Shown here piece after piece: positions 46,101 through 52,958 of a stretch of 64,000 bases of DNA (position 1 is its first letter; every line of letters starts with the position of its first letter). A model generated the notes under the pieces. It did no database searches. It saw nothing but the letters and a program-made list of their open reading frames with translations, and had not been told where the DNA came from. The position numbers were made by a program, and so were the translations under genes. Origin of the DNA: Herpetosiphonaceae bacterium. GTDB lineage: Bacteria > Chloroflexota > Chloroflexia > Chloroflexales > Kallotenuaceae. The DNA lies in NCBI GenBank assembly GCA_036374795.1, contig DASUTC010000182.1:1-64000 (forward strand). The letters are read 5' to 3'.

Positions 46101-48351
46101 CGGCAGCGTGAGCGGTGGCGATACGCTCGAAGGCGGCGACGACGACGATCTGCTCTACGGCCAGGGCAGCAACGACACGCTCTCCGGCAACGCGGACGAT
46201 GATCTGCTCGAAGGCAACGCGGGCGGCGATACGCTGCACGGCAATGCCGGACAGGATGACATCGTCGGCGGCACGGTGCAGGCCGATCTGACGGACGCTG
46301 CCGATACTATCACCGGCGACGACGCAGCCGACGTGATCATCGGCGATAACGGCAGCGTCACGCGGCCTCTGGCGGCTGGCCTGTGGCAGCTCGACCAGAA
46401 CACGCAGGCGGTGCTCCGCGACGTGACGCTCTACGACGTGCAGCTTGCGGGCGGCACGGTCGCGGGGAATCGCAGCGGCGGCGATACGATCTCCGGCGGC
46501 GGCGAGCACGACCGCATCTTCGGCCAGGGCGACAACGATACGATCTCCGGCGGCGATAGCTTCGACTACATCGAGGGGAATCACGGCGCGGATACGATCT
46601 CCGGCGACGCGGGCGAGGATGACATCATCGGCGGCAGCTCAGCCGACGATGGCGTGATCGACGCCGACCGCGTGGGCAATCGCCTGCTCGACGGCGCGGA
46701 TACGATCTTCGGCGACGACGGCACCAGCGCCACGGCGGGCGAGGACAGCGATGTGATCGCGGGCGATAACGCACGCATCGGGCGGGCCGCATCCGGCGAC
46801 GGCGCGTGGCGGCTCGATCCCAACACGGGCGATGTCGTGCGCACGATCACGCTCTTCGATGTCGAGCGGCTGGGCGGTACGGTCAGCCCGCAGGCCAGCG
46901 GCAGCGACCGAATCTTCGGCGAGGACGGGCGCGATCTGATCTTCGGCCAGGGCAACAGCTCGCCCAACGCCGACGGCGATAGCCGCCTGGACGAAGACCC
47001 GGCGGACGGCGTGGACAACGACCGCGACGGACGCGAGAGCGCGACATCGACCGGCTACGACTGTCTGGATGGCAGCGACAACGACGGCGACGGTCAGGCC
47101 GACGCAGCCGATACGAGCTGCGCGGCGGCGACCGACGAGGACGGCGGCGGCGATGAGCTGCACGGCGGTGCCGGTCCCGACTCCATCGAGGGCAACCACG
47201 GCTCCGACTGGATCTTCGGCGATGACGACGAGGACGATCTGCTCGGCGGCAACTCCGCAGGCGACGGCGTGATCGGCGGCACGGTCGCTCCGACCAATCT
47301 GCTCGACGGGCACGACGTGATGCAGGGCGGCGACGACGACGATGTGCTGCTGGCTGACAACGCCACGATCGAGCGCGAAACCAACGGCCAGGGCATCTGG
47401 CAAAAGCTGGTCGGCGGCCTCGGAGCTTACGATCTGGTGAAGCGCATCACGACGATGGAGCAGACGCCGGAGCAGACCGGCGCGTACGGTGATGATCATC
47501 TGCGCGGCAACGCCGGGCACGACGATCTCTACGGCCAGCTAGGCGGCGACCTGCTTGAGGGCAATGCCGGCGAGGACGCGATCGTCGGCGATCTGGGACG
47601 GATCACCAACCGGATCGAGGACGGAACACGCGAGCGCGAGATCGCGCCGCAGCAGCCGTTCATCAGCGATACGATCTTTGTGGAGGGCACGCTTACACGA
47701 CAGGTCGATCTCTTCTCGTTTGTCACCGGCGACGGCGCTGAGGGCGATGATACGCTGCTCGGCGGCGACGGCGACGATAGTCTCCACGGCGGCGCGGGCT
47801 ACGATCTGCTCAACGGCGACGGCGATGCGGACGTGACCGGCAGCACCGACCAGGACCGCGTCTTCGGCGGCGACGGCAACGACGCGCTGTGGGGCGGTCG
47901 CGACCACGATCATCTCTGGGGCGGCTACGGCGACGACTATCTGGACGTGAAGCCGCGTCCCGACACGGACTCGCCGGAGTGGTTTACCTACGGCGGCCCT
48001 GAGAGCTACGACGGCATCGACTATGCCTATGGCGGCTGGGGCCAGGATGCGCTGCAAGCCAATGTCGGCGATACCGGCCCGGTGCCGGGCGACCGGCTGA
48101 TGGACTGGGTGGGCGCGTACAACGTGTACTACGTCTGCCCCGGCGCGTACGGCGAGTGGATGATCACGCGCAGCCTCAGCCCCGGCATGATCCGCTTCTT
48201 GCAGGAATTGGCCGAGGGCGACGGCGCGGACAACACGGCCAATCGCACATCGTCGGGCTTCCGCGAGCTAGCGATGGTCTTCTCCAACGAAACCAAAGAC
48301 AACGCCAATCCGGTCCACCCGGATAACCCTGGGCACTTCACGTGTAACTAG
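37159..48351 (+). CDS. Giant exported RTX (hemolysin-type calcium-binding repeat) protein
   Basis: The 3,730-residue protein begins with a signal peptide (MSRMHRMSRLLVLLMVLLSLVPQRTQA), so it leaves by the Sec route rather than as a classical type I RTX substrate. Residues 30-2140 are beta-rich with internal duplications: CGTNNTDTPTGDVSAVPDGT and CGKNNTTPPTGDVTSARAG form one pair, and TTDGSSCNVTS and ITDGSSCSVTS another. Several DxDxDG loops (NADGDGDTTPDALDV, NTGDGSVTADDV) look like calcium sites. Residues about 2160-3640 are RTX nonapeptide repeats (GGxGxDxLxG type), which fold into calcium-bound beta rolls. The last 110 residues are non-repetitive. It is probably a cell-surface or matrix protein. 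No protease, lipase or adhesin domain is recognised. Confidence 0.88.
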   Translation: MSRMHRMSRLLVLLMVLLSLVPQRTQAVDLNANRIADGLRSFSILLDTFGGFEELGTAIPLTDVSPGGEKALRLNNLFKDSLRQALDRVSSYENLTELRDAIDAADGTYGGVFVTFDAVKVERNAQYSQLIDVGFTVAAKRTVTLPLAFSEGAVNLSGGGIAADLTLATTLNFQLNTGSTDPALDGLAFYLQGTPRLDVHVDAKGTGGGTTIGTLNAQLGFTNVTVTGSAALDLDIVLQLLDPDGNGKLTEYEWTNTALADLAEIKLVDDPSTNAINAQISLDSTLIDGSPDGTIILVDASLADGLSAPSLNLSALTDFTNIDPAEVLSGLAQLASGLLASQGVTDPKLPFLKERLGDAMAFAEPLVAFIKRQGDAAIICGKNNTTPPTGDVTSARAGDVVYCQAVALQTPTAATWSIKSGTGTLGVNTTGANALKTVGVSPTANAQFKLKTAGKPQVEVKFTDPSGAQHTVAPRFISAQDLFEKLTDQALGGFDGGSGNLKYDRATKTLTYRLKKSFDPKKIEGKLDFGDQLRSQTNLIGLSPDSGASVEIDPSNVELDVTFGVILVADVNKIVENGDVADRFFIKVRSGAGEHEFRADTTVKATVKLRGQIGPIEVTAEGKQDATAFEIAPAVAGKPMVAIDIKGPGIKVGGSAPDAYTIPDAIRIRELLGNLGANIQAACNVKLTSGIAVKAGLRDAANQIISGGVDIAWPDVFGNDCLPDPDTLNVTPSLDFNDKLKVLDIAPFAKGTHNGANDSATLVDGTRDFSSVPGLVGSTLKNTTDGSSCNVTSLDGNTPSCVLTGGAENDWDAGDKYEVGGDPLALLYVILDSLDRLATVVETFTSPADLDKELPIVGVTPRKLITQFRNVNSVINDIRSGPSAVITCGTNNTDTPTGDVSAVPDGTTIYCQATGFKAASGITWEITGGTAGERTSGDAAKDTVGVDPTANAVFVVNDGDPSTPLTRLGDYKIRLKFTDSAGEHSANYPVIQPSSLEKLEELIESKLDLPPQALAFSLRDLPLPGQTTGDGIQDLVVSLGYGICTTQNTVIAQCASVDRTVPKLDVPVKFNLGDTDLIQLNSESSLALEYAARARLDLAVPLPAKFDPGKLMILDSTGVELEAGATSDNLNLSASIASLTVKLGNNLKLTSGKHTGSANAAALDDSGADFTTGKIPVGARLKNITDGSSCSVTSVAAKSLTCTLAGGAENDWDTDDAYEVFSIGTARIGARFALQNPGTDGNADGKETIAATSFLSGLKVSFGGPQQPVACGKTDPDGDGAQGPVDLNGDACAKLSIGLQVDTEVRYLGDIDFRIEDITKAPDDLGTLPGWYVSTPQNLEDEIAKQLLDWTLILRAVQQLLLNLEQRLDGASSNTSVPLVGKALDAGANVAHALRTGVVEPLITLGDELKQVGNADGDGDTTPDALDVQAFIKQKVFEKVGPSGAKLLLDNTGDGSVTADDVKVALQCTKAPSNTCRDNVDKVTDIDDVRITVKIGQGFEKQLPFDIGLAGLPLRSAGNLKSSGGWSLLLDFGLNRNVGPYLVAGGEGHGNDPELNLGVEVGMGDAPQACAGDQLPSDPNSGPAGLRGFSPTRCIVGQLGFLHVTLRDGANGDGQANTNDDPTRLALTTSLDLRTTKPDQRLSLGELFDDGTSLKLGVRAEANVDLRIRTGFTEGSDLPSVLGTFHLKWDLTLGESSQLSQLRFGNLHLDVGSFVSRFLEPLATNIRKVTSPLQPVIDTVRAPLPVLSDLAKLVGQDPISLYSLMKAQGYDTQMIDSIISLIEFINKDLPNLKTDNLLIPLGSLGGAFDVNKDLAQGDPVGSERADALVTNPDSTTDILSKIEQGSGTLSVSSSDGAFGVKGLSFPFLSDSKQIFGLLMGKDVTIVRYEPGTLRASAGVSYTFGPIMIGPVPVSITISGSATIEGRIAIGYDTSGIRQVIQGGSGDRLLDGIFIDDLDAKGVDVPEIKLIGLVSAAAGVDLGLVAAGVDGGIQLTVGMNLNDSPNPDGKLRIDEVVEKIKNPVCLFDISGKLEAFLGAFVRIGIGFFKKTFRFDIVRVTLIDFTVDLCKPANPNLADKVGDDLVLKIGPNAGGRGVAVDEKNEEIIVRQLDAAGTRFGVSAFGVYEEVTIKAGGRILGDGGDGNDAISLEPGAEANGDPIPFTARAVLSGGSGSDRIKAGDGNDTLNGNDDSDRINGGGGVDTIDGGAGDDVLSGELGDDTIHGGSGNDSLIGGPGTDTLNGNEDDDSVIGGPSTDANPDLGDTVAGGPGHDTLEGNQGADILYGDNATTCDAADAAVVGDDQISGGSEDDQIFGGAGSDKLVGDDGNDRLCGNVGNDTLDGDTDRPNVPHGHDVLDGGSGSDELHGRGGEDDLFGQDGDDKLFGDADNDDLSGGRGSDELDGSGGRDYLLGDTGSANRATGSADGSPSFSESEGDADTLRGGEGADVIFGEGGGDQAFGDAGNDRIAGNDGADTLRGGSDDDTIAGNAHDDLIFGDSGADRMTGNTGNDTMRGGIGTDTVEGNEDADTISGDADNDILIGGSSVAGTPDAGDTIDGNGGADVIAGDNAQVTGSARAVTLLDATLGGSDLLHGNEDDDRIYGGAENDEVHGDANDDYLEGNAASDLILGGADQDDIIGGSAQAGALDGADRIYGGNGVTDFGGDFDVLLGDNGTITRPLSGGQPIKESFGPGATQVTRRVVTLFDVATTSFTPADGVSGGDELYGDAARDLLYGQGGNDLLLGGAGDDALEGNAGDDTLYGGAGQDDLLGGTSRTTSDDPATAVDGRLDGEDRLYGSNNVGDLPDDFDVLLGDNAEITRPLSVGLWQVNTFNAAVVRSIRFLDVAVVGGPEVSPAVSGDDRLLGEGSDDLLYGQGGDDTLGGGSGDDYLEGNAGSDLLQGDDGNDDLVGGTGRINDDGPQGVDGRLDADDHLLGGAGFDVLAGDNALLVRTLVDGKWQRNTFNAGIRHETRILRDIDSPHFGSVSGGDTLEGGDDDDLLYGQGSNDTLSGNADDDLLEGNAGGDTLHGNAGQDDIVGGTVQADLTDAADTITGDDAADVIIGDNGSVTRPLAAGLWQLDQNTQAVLRDVTLYDVQLAGGTVAGNRSGGDTISGGGEHDRIFGQGDNDTISGGDSFDYIEGNHGADTISGDAGEDDIIGGSSADDGVIDADRVGNRLLDGADTIFGDDGTSATAGEDSDVIAGDNARIGRAASGDGAWRLDPNTGDVVRTITLFDVERLGGTVSPQASGSDRIFGEDGRDLIFGQGNSSPNADGDSRLDEDPADGVDNDRDGRESATSTGYDCLDGSDNDGDGQADAADTSCAAATDEDGGGDELHGGAGPDSIEGNHGSDWIFGDDDEDDLLGGNSAGDGVIGGTVAPTNLLDGHDVMQGGDDDDVLLADNATIERETNGQGIWQKLVGGLGAYDLVKRITTMEQTPEQTGAYGDDHLRGNAGHDDLYGQLGGDLLEGNAGEDAIVGDLGRITNRIEDGTREREIAPQQPFISDTIFVEGTLTRQVDLFSFVTGDGAEGDDTLLGGDGDDSLHGGAGYDLLNGDGDADVTGSTDQDRVFGGDGNDALWGGRDHDHLWGGYGDDYLDVKPRPDTDSPEWFTYGGPESYDGIDYAYGGWGQDALQANVGDTGPVPGDRLMDWVGAYNVYYVCPGAYGEWMITRSLSPGMIRFLQELAEGDGADNTANRTSSGFRELAMVFSNETKDNANPVHPDNPGHFTCN
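43660..47960 (+). repeat. RTX nonapeptide-repeat coding array with nested long modules
   Basis: GGCGGC-rich DNA encodes dozens of GGxGxDxLxG-like nonapeptides. From about 45150 on, a longer module of roughly 115-190 codons repeats six times. Each copy begins D-V-L/I-x-G/A-D-N-x-x-I-x-R, runs through a variable beta segment to LYGQGGDD, and ends in DDLLGG. Copy five contains an inserted DxDxDG-rich segment at about 46950-47130. Confidence 0.8.
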
Positions 48352-48387
48352 GGCGTCCGGCACAGCCCAACGACGATCGACGGCAAT

Positions 48388-48422
48388 GGTCCGCTGTGGC
48401 AGCACGGCGGGCCATTTGTTTT
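48388..48422 (+). terminator. Terminator of the RTX gene
   Basis: GGTCCGC/GCGGGCC pair with a G-U, the loop itself can pair TG/CA, and ATTTGTTTTT follows. It lies 36 bases after the stop. Confidence 0.6.
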
Positions 48423-48527
48423 TGACCGCGATTCGCTCAGCCAGCTCTAACAGATTCTTTTACAAAAAATTGACTATCTCAAAGCATTATGTTAGGATGA
48501 TTTTCATCCGGTTGGCATCCTTGTCGT

Positions 48528-48572
48528 GCAGAATCACGGCGCAGGCTGGGGAAACGGCGTATGCGATTCTGC
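48528..48572. repeat. 45-base dispersed inverted repeat, copy 2
   Basis: It is bounded by GCAGAAT and ATTCTGC with the core GGCTGGGGAAACGGCGTA. It has the same length and layout as copy 1 at 264-308; differences lie mainly outside the paired ends. Confidence 0.5.
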
Positions 48573-48574
48573 AT

Positions 48575-48614
48575 CAGAGAGGGAATTTTGGGGGACGCCC
48601 CAAATCCTGCTCTG
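48575..48614. other. Hairpin element
   Basis: CAGAG/CTCTG ends and TTTGGGG/CCCCAAA inner stem with a GACG loop. It is adjacent to the 45-base repeat and may be part of a longer transcript end or regulatory RNA. Confidence 0.35.
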
Positions 48615-48800
48615 ACGTCGCACTAGCTGGTATCGGTCTATGAATACCTTCACACGTCAAACAAGTATTACGATAGAGCAATGCCTCGATTGTTATACTG
48701 CCAGGTGTGCTTGCCCGGGAAAGATCACCTGTGATTGGGAGTGCTGATCCTCAAGGATGCTACGACACGGTTCGCGTTTCGCGGAGAGAAAGGCAGTACC

Positions 48801-49538
48801 ATGAAGCACAAAGCTTTGGCAGCTCTGGGACTCATGCTCGCTCTGGCTCCTATCAGCACGTTCGCTAACGGACAGGTGGACGCATCTAACAACGGGCAAG
48901 ACCCTGATGGCAGGGGTGCGGTTCCGGTGACGATCAACAATGAGGTGATTCAACGATCGCGCGCGCGCGGCCCGATCAGCGGGGAGCAGGTGGGTAGCTG
49001 TGGCGGCACCGCGAGCTGGTGGTTCGACGTGGGCTGGGGCGACGGCAACAGCACGATGGTCGATGCCTGGACCAACTGGTCATTCTGCAAGATCTCAGGC
49101 TCGGATACCAACTTCTTCGTCGACACCTCCGGCACGGCCTACTCGACACAGGATTGGCCCTGGCGCATGACGCGCTTCGAGCCATGGCTTCGCTCCAACA
49201 CCAGCGCGGCCCGCCTGCGCGACCGCAGCCCGGCAGGGCGGGTGGACGTATACGACGAGAGCATATCGTTCAACTTTGGCCTGTCGTACAACGGCGGCTC
49301 GGCGGGCGTCTCGTTCAAGCCCAAGAAGAACCACTATAACCCATACATCACCAGCTACGGCACGCTCTACAGCCTTGAGTGGCGGGGCGATACCGGGCGC
49401 AATGTCTCGGTAGCTAACGGTCACGTCACGCGCTGGAGCGGCGGTCATCCCAATGGCATGCAGATGGCAAACTGCGGCGGTGGCTACAGCCAGTGGGACG
49501 GCGCGGGCTACCAGTGGGGTAACTGCTCGCAGCGCTAA
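48801..49538 (+). CDS. Exported protein of unknown family
   Basis: The 245-residue product has a signal peptide (MKHKALAALGLMLALAPISTFANG). The mature part is rich in Gly, Ser, Trp and Asn, with four Cys positions (SCGGTASWWFDVGWGDGN, WSFCKISG, MANCGGGYSQWDG, WGNCSQR) that could pair as disulfides. A beta-rich extracellular fold is likely. Sequence such as GTLYSLEWRGDTGRNVSVANG suggests a small surface or carbohydrate-binding protein, but I recognise no family. The ATG at 48801 follows AAAGG; an upstream in-frame ATG at 48735 would place polar residues before the signal peptide. A near-perfect terminator stem follows. Confidence 0.7.
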   Translation: MKHKALAALGLMLALAPISTFANGQVDASNNGQDPDGRGAVPVTINNEVIQRSRARGPISGEQVGSCGGTASWWFDVGWGDGNSTMVDAWTNWSFCKISGSDTNFFVDTSGTAYSTQDWPWRMTRFEPWLRSNTSAARLRDRSPAGRVDVYDESISFNFGLSYNGGSAGVSFKPKKNHYNPYITSYGTLYSLEWRGDTGRNVSVANGHVTRWSGGHPNGMQMANCGGGYSQWDGAGYQWGNCSQR

Positions 49539-49560
49539 CCGCGCGTGAGCTATTTCAGCA

Positions 49561-49594
49561 ACCTGGCACGTGGTAATAACACCACGTGCCAGGT
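49561..49594 (+). terminator. Perfect inverted repeat terminator
   Basis: ACCTGGCACGTGGT and ACCACGTGCCAGGT form a 14-bp perfect stem with loop AATAAC, 22 bases after the stop. No T tract follows. Confidence 0.65.
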
Positions 49595-49740
49595 CGCGTA
49601 CCTATGCCCTGCGAGGCCGGGGGCGGGTGCCAGGCCGAATGCCTCGGCGCGGATTATTTCCCAAAGATTCCAGTTTTGATGCAGTATCGCACGCGCGTTG
49701 CCAGAACAGGCTCGTCGATTCTGCACGAGGTACAAACACC

Positions 49741-51612
49741 ATGCGCACGCAACCGCGAGAGCGACACAGCTCATACGGGCTGATCGGATCGATGAGTCTG
49801 GCTATCCTATCGATCCTGATCCTGGCCGCGTGCAACGATCGCTTCGCGCCGAGCGGCCAGCCGACACAGCCTCGACAGAGCAGCCAGCATGCGGAGTTTT
49901 TACCGAACAAGGTCCAGAGCGCTTCGCTGCCGCAGGCGTGTCTCCAGGCCGCGACCACAGCTCAGCCCTTGCCGCCCGACACACCAACGCTGCGCATCGG
50001 TCTGTCGGCGGCGATCCCGAACACGTTGCTCGCCAGCGCGCCGTGGCCTTCAACTCGATTTATCGCGGGTGCGGTGCATCGCGGGCTGGTCGCCGAAGAT
50101 CAGCAGGGCAACCTGATCCCGATGCTGGCCGAGGGTGTGCCGACGCTGGAAAACGGCGGCGCGCACTTCGTTCGGCACAGTCAGTCTGGCAAACAGCAGC
50201 TCGTCGTCATGTTCCGTCTGCGCGATCATCTGCGCTGGTCCGACGGACAGCCGCTCACATCCGCCGATGTCAAATTTACCTACGAGCTGCTTCAGCACGA
50301 CGATGCCACCTACCGTGGGCTGGTTGAATCGATCGAGCGGATCGACACGCCCGACGCGCGGACAGTAGTGATCACCTATCTGCCTGAGCTTCAGCCGCTA
50401 CGCTATAATCAACCCTTTGCCGGCATGTTGTATCCGGCCCATGCGCTCAAGGGCTTGACGCCGGGCGAGATCGAGGCCGGGCTTTGTGCCCTGCGCCCGG
50501 TCAGCGCCGGGCCATACGCCGTGCGCGAGTGGCGCTATGTCGGCGATGAGCGAAACCCGCCGATGCCCGGTGTGATCCGTATGTCGGCAGCAGAATCCGG
50601 CCCGATGCTCCAACAAATTACGCTTGAGGCGAATCCCAACTTTGCCGGTACGCAGCCCAGGATCGGGCGAGTCGTGATTGAGGTCATCCCCGACCGGCAG
50701 CTATTGCTTGAGCGCCTGCGCCAGGGGCATCTCGACATGCTCGCCGATCGGGCGATCGAAACCGTCGACGCAGAGGTTCAGCAGGCGATCGACCGGGGAT
50801 TTACGCTCGATCACGCCTTCGAGCAGCGCTGGGAGCGGCTGGACTTCAACATGCTCGCAGGACCGGCAACTAATGCGCTGGTGCGTCAGGCCATCGCGCA
50901 CGCGATCGACCGTCAGGCGATCGTCGAAGCGGTCTTTGGCGAGCGCGGGCGAGTCATGCAGAGCTGGATTCCCCAGGATAGCTGGGCGTATCTGCCGGTT
51001 CTGGATCGCTATCGCTATGATCCGGCGCGTGCCCGCGCGCTCCTCATCCAGGCAGGCTACGCGCCCGATGCCGAGGGCTTTGCTGCCCGCGACGGAAAGC
51101 GCCTGCGCCTGGTGATGTACTATGCTCAGGATGGCGAGCTGCGCCAGCGCGTCGCAACGATGATTCAAACGTACCTGACGGACAGCGGCATCGAGATCGA
51201 CCTGCGACCGGCTCCGAGAGGCGCGATTTTAGGCGCGCTCGGTATCCTGGAGCAGCACCGCTTTGATCTGGTGATGTTCGGCTGGCAGGGTAGCAGCGAT
51301 CCCGATGGTTTTTCGCTGTGGCATTCCAGCCGCATTCCTCAGAATGATAACAACTGGCTTGGTCATAACTATGCGGGCTGGCACAGCGCCGAGAACGATA
51401 GCCTGCTGGATCGCCTGGCCGCGCCGACCTCGCGCCAGGAGCAAACAGCGCTCTACCAGCAGCAGCAGCAGCGCTTCGCGGCGGATCTGCCGTCGCTGTC
51501 CTTATTCGAGTATCCCAGGCTCGCGCTGCGCCAGCCCGCGCTCCACGGCGTTAAGCTTCCGCTCGGATCGATACCGATCACCTGGAATATTGAAGCCTGG
51601 GAGCGCAGGTAA
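49741..51612 (+). CDS. Oligopeptide/dipeptide ABC transporter substrate-binding lipoprotein
   Basis: The 623-residue protein has a lipoprotein signal (MSLAILSILILAACNDRF; lipobox LAAC), so it would be anchored on the outer face of the cytoplasmic membrane. It has the SBP_bac_5 fold: LRIGLSAAIPNTL, VMFRLRDHLRWSDGQPLTSADVKFTYELL, NPNFAGTQPRIGRVVIEVI, FNMLAGPATNALVRQAIAHAIDRQAIV and a C-terminal FGWQGSSDPDGFSLWHSS. It binds peptides or similar solutes for an ABC importer. No permease or ATPase gene is nearby, so it is an orphan component. The ATG at 49741 is preceded by GAGG at a rather long spacing; an upstream in-frame start at 49570 would give no signal sequence. Confidence 0.88.
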   Translation: MRTQPRERHSSYGLIGSMSLAILSILILAACNDRFAPSGQPTQPRQSSQHAEFLPNKVQSASLPQACLQAATTAQPLPPDTPTLRIGLSAAIPNTLLASAPWPSTRFIAGAVHRGLVAEDQQGNLIPMLAEGVPTLENGGAHFVRHSQSGKQQLVVMFRLRDHLRWSDGQPLTSADVKFTYELLQHDDATYRGLVESIERIDTPDARTVVITYLPELQPLRYNQPFAGMLYPAHALKGLTPGEIEAGLCALRPVSAGPYAVREWRYVGDERNPPMPGVIRMSAAESGPMLQQITLEANPNFAGTQPRIGRVVIEVIPDRQLLLERLRQGHLDMLADRAIETVDAEVQQAIDRGFTLDHAFEQRWERLDFNMLAGPATNALVRQAIAHAIDRQAIVEAVFGERGRVMQSWIPQDSWAYLPVLDRYRYDPARARALLIQAGYAPDAEGFAARDGKRLRLVMYYAQDGELRQRVATMIQTYLTDSGIEIDLRPAPRGAILGALGILEQHRFDLVMFGWQGSSDPDGFSLWHSSRIPQNDNNWLGHNYAGWHSAENDSLLDRLAAPTSRQEQTALYQQQQQRFAADLPSLSLFEYPRLALRQPALHGVKLPLGSIPITWNIEAWERR

Positions 51613-51853
51613 GCGCATCCGGCAGAACGCCGCCGAGCCTGGCGCAAAGATTCGGGCCGAACACGGCTGCGCGCGGGTGGTCGGGTTTATCGATGGCTAC
51701 GTAGCCTGATGCCATCGGGTCAATCGAGCGGCGCTGCTACAACTTAAGTCTAACGTCGACAATCAGCCTTAATCCTCAGCGCTTTATCATCGTTGTATCA
51801 AGAAATTCTTAGACATGTTGCATTATTCTTGTTGTAACAGACAGGAGAGATGT

Positions 51854-52513
<660 letters not shown>

Positions 52514-52958
52514 GCCAGCGCGGCACCAGATCCGCTAGCGCCTTCTACACACCACCATCATCCGACCACGACCGTTTCGTGAGCACGACTCACGAGCCGG
52601 TCGTGGTTTGCGTTGGGCCGCGATCTTCATATGTGACGCAGCGACACGATCGATTTGACGGCAACGCTACAATCGTCGCTGATTACCAGACGGACTCCGC
52701 GAGGCTTGCGGCACACATCGGCCTTCATGGTACAATCGCGCGTGCTTGGGGCAGCGCATCCAGATCCACGCGGCCCAGATTGGAATCGCGTCGGCGGCCA
52801 CGCTGCCGTAGCCGCTGGCGCGTCATACGAGCAGTTCGCTGCGGCAGGCAGGTGACTCCCCAAAAGCCACGTGCTTGCAGCTCATCGATTCAACAGATCA
52901 TGCCGGATCGTCTGAGCGGCGAGCGGTATGGATCGTGTTGTTCGACACGGGACAGTAC
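52514..52958. other. Intergenic region with terminator
   Basis: Apart from the hairpin at 52565-52609 I see no supported gene. Short overlapping frames have no ribosome-binding site. Promoter elements for the next gene are not obvious. Confidence 0.45.
52565..52609 (+). terminator. Terminator of the TPMT gene
   Basis: ACCACGACCG/CGGTCGTGGT form the outer 10-bp stem and CGTGAG/CTCACG an inner one around CACGA; TTT follows. It lies 52 bases after the stop. Confidence 0.75.

Larger units (their letters stand above)
48423..48800. other. Intergenic region with two structured repeats
   Basis: No gene is supported. It holds copy 2 of the 45-base repeat (48528-48572) and, three bases on, a separate hairpin at 48575-48614. 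Composition is AT-rich at 48440-48510, which may include the promoter of the next gene. Confidence 0.5.

Noticed and set aside
43252-46584. 1,110-codon open frame on the minus strand opposite the RTX repeats
   Set aside because: It is a shadow of the GGCGGC-rich repeat coding strand. Its protein is a monotonous Ala/Val/Arg/Ile mixture with no start site or family motif.
44000-47900. Possible CRISPR-like periodicity in the GC-rich repeats
   Set aside because: The period follows codons of RTX nonapeptides and the repeats are degenerate, with no unique spacers.
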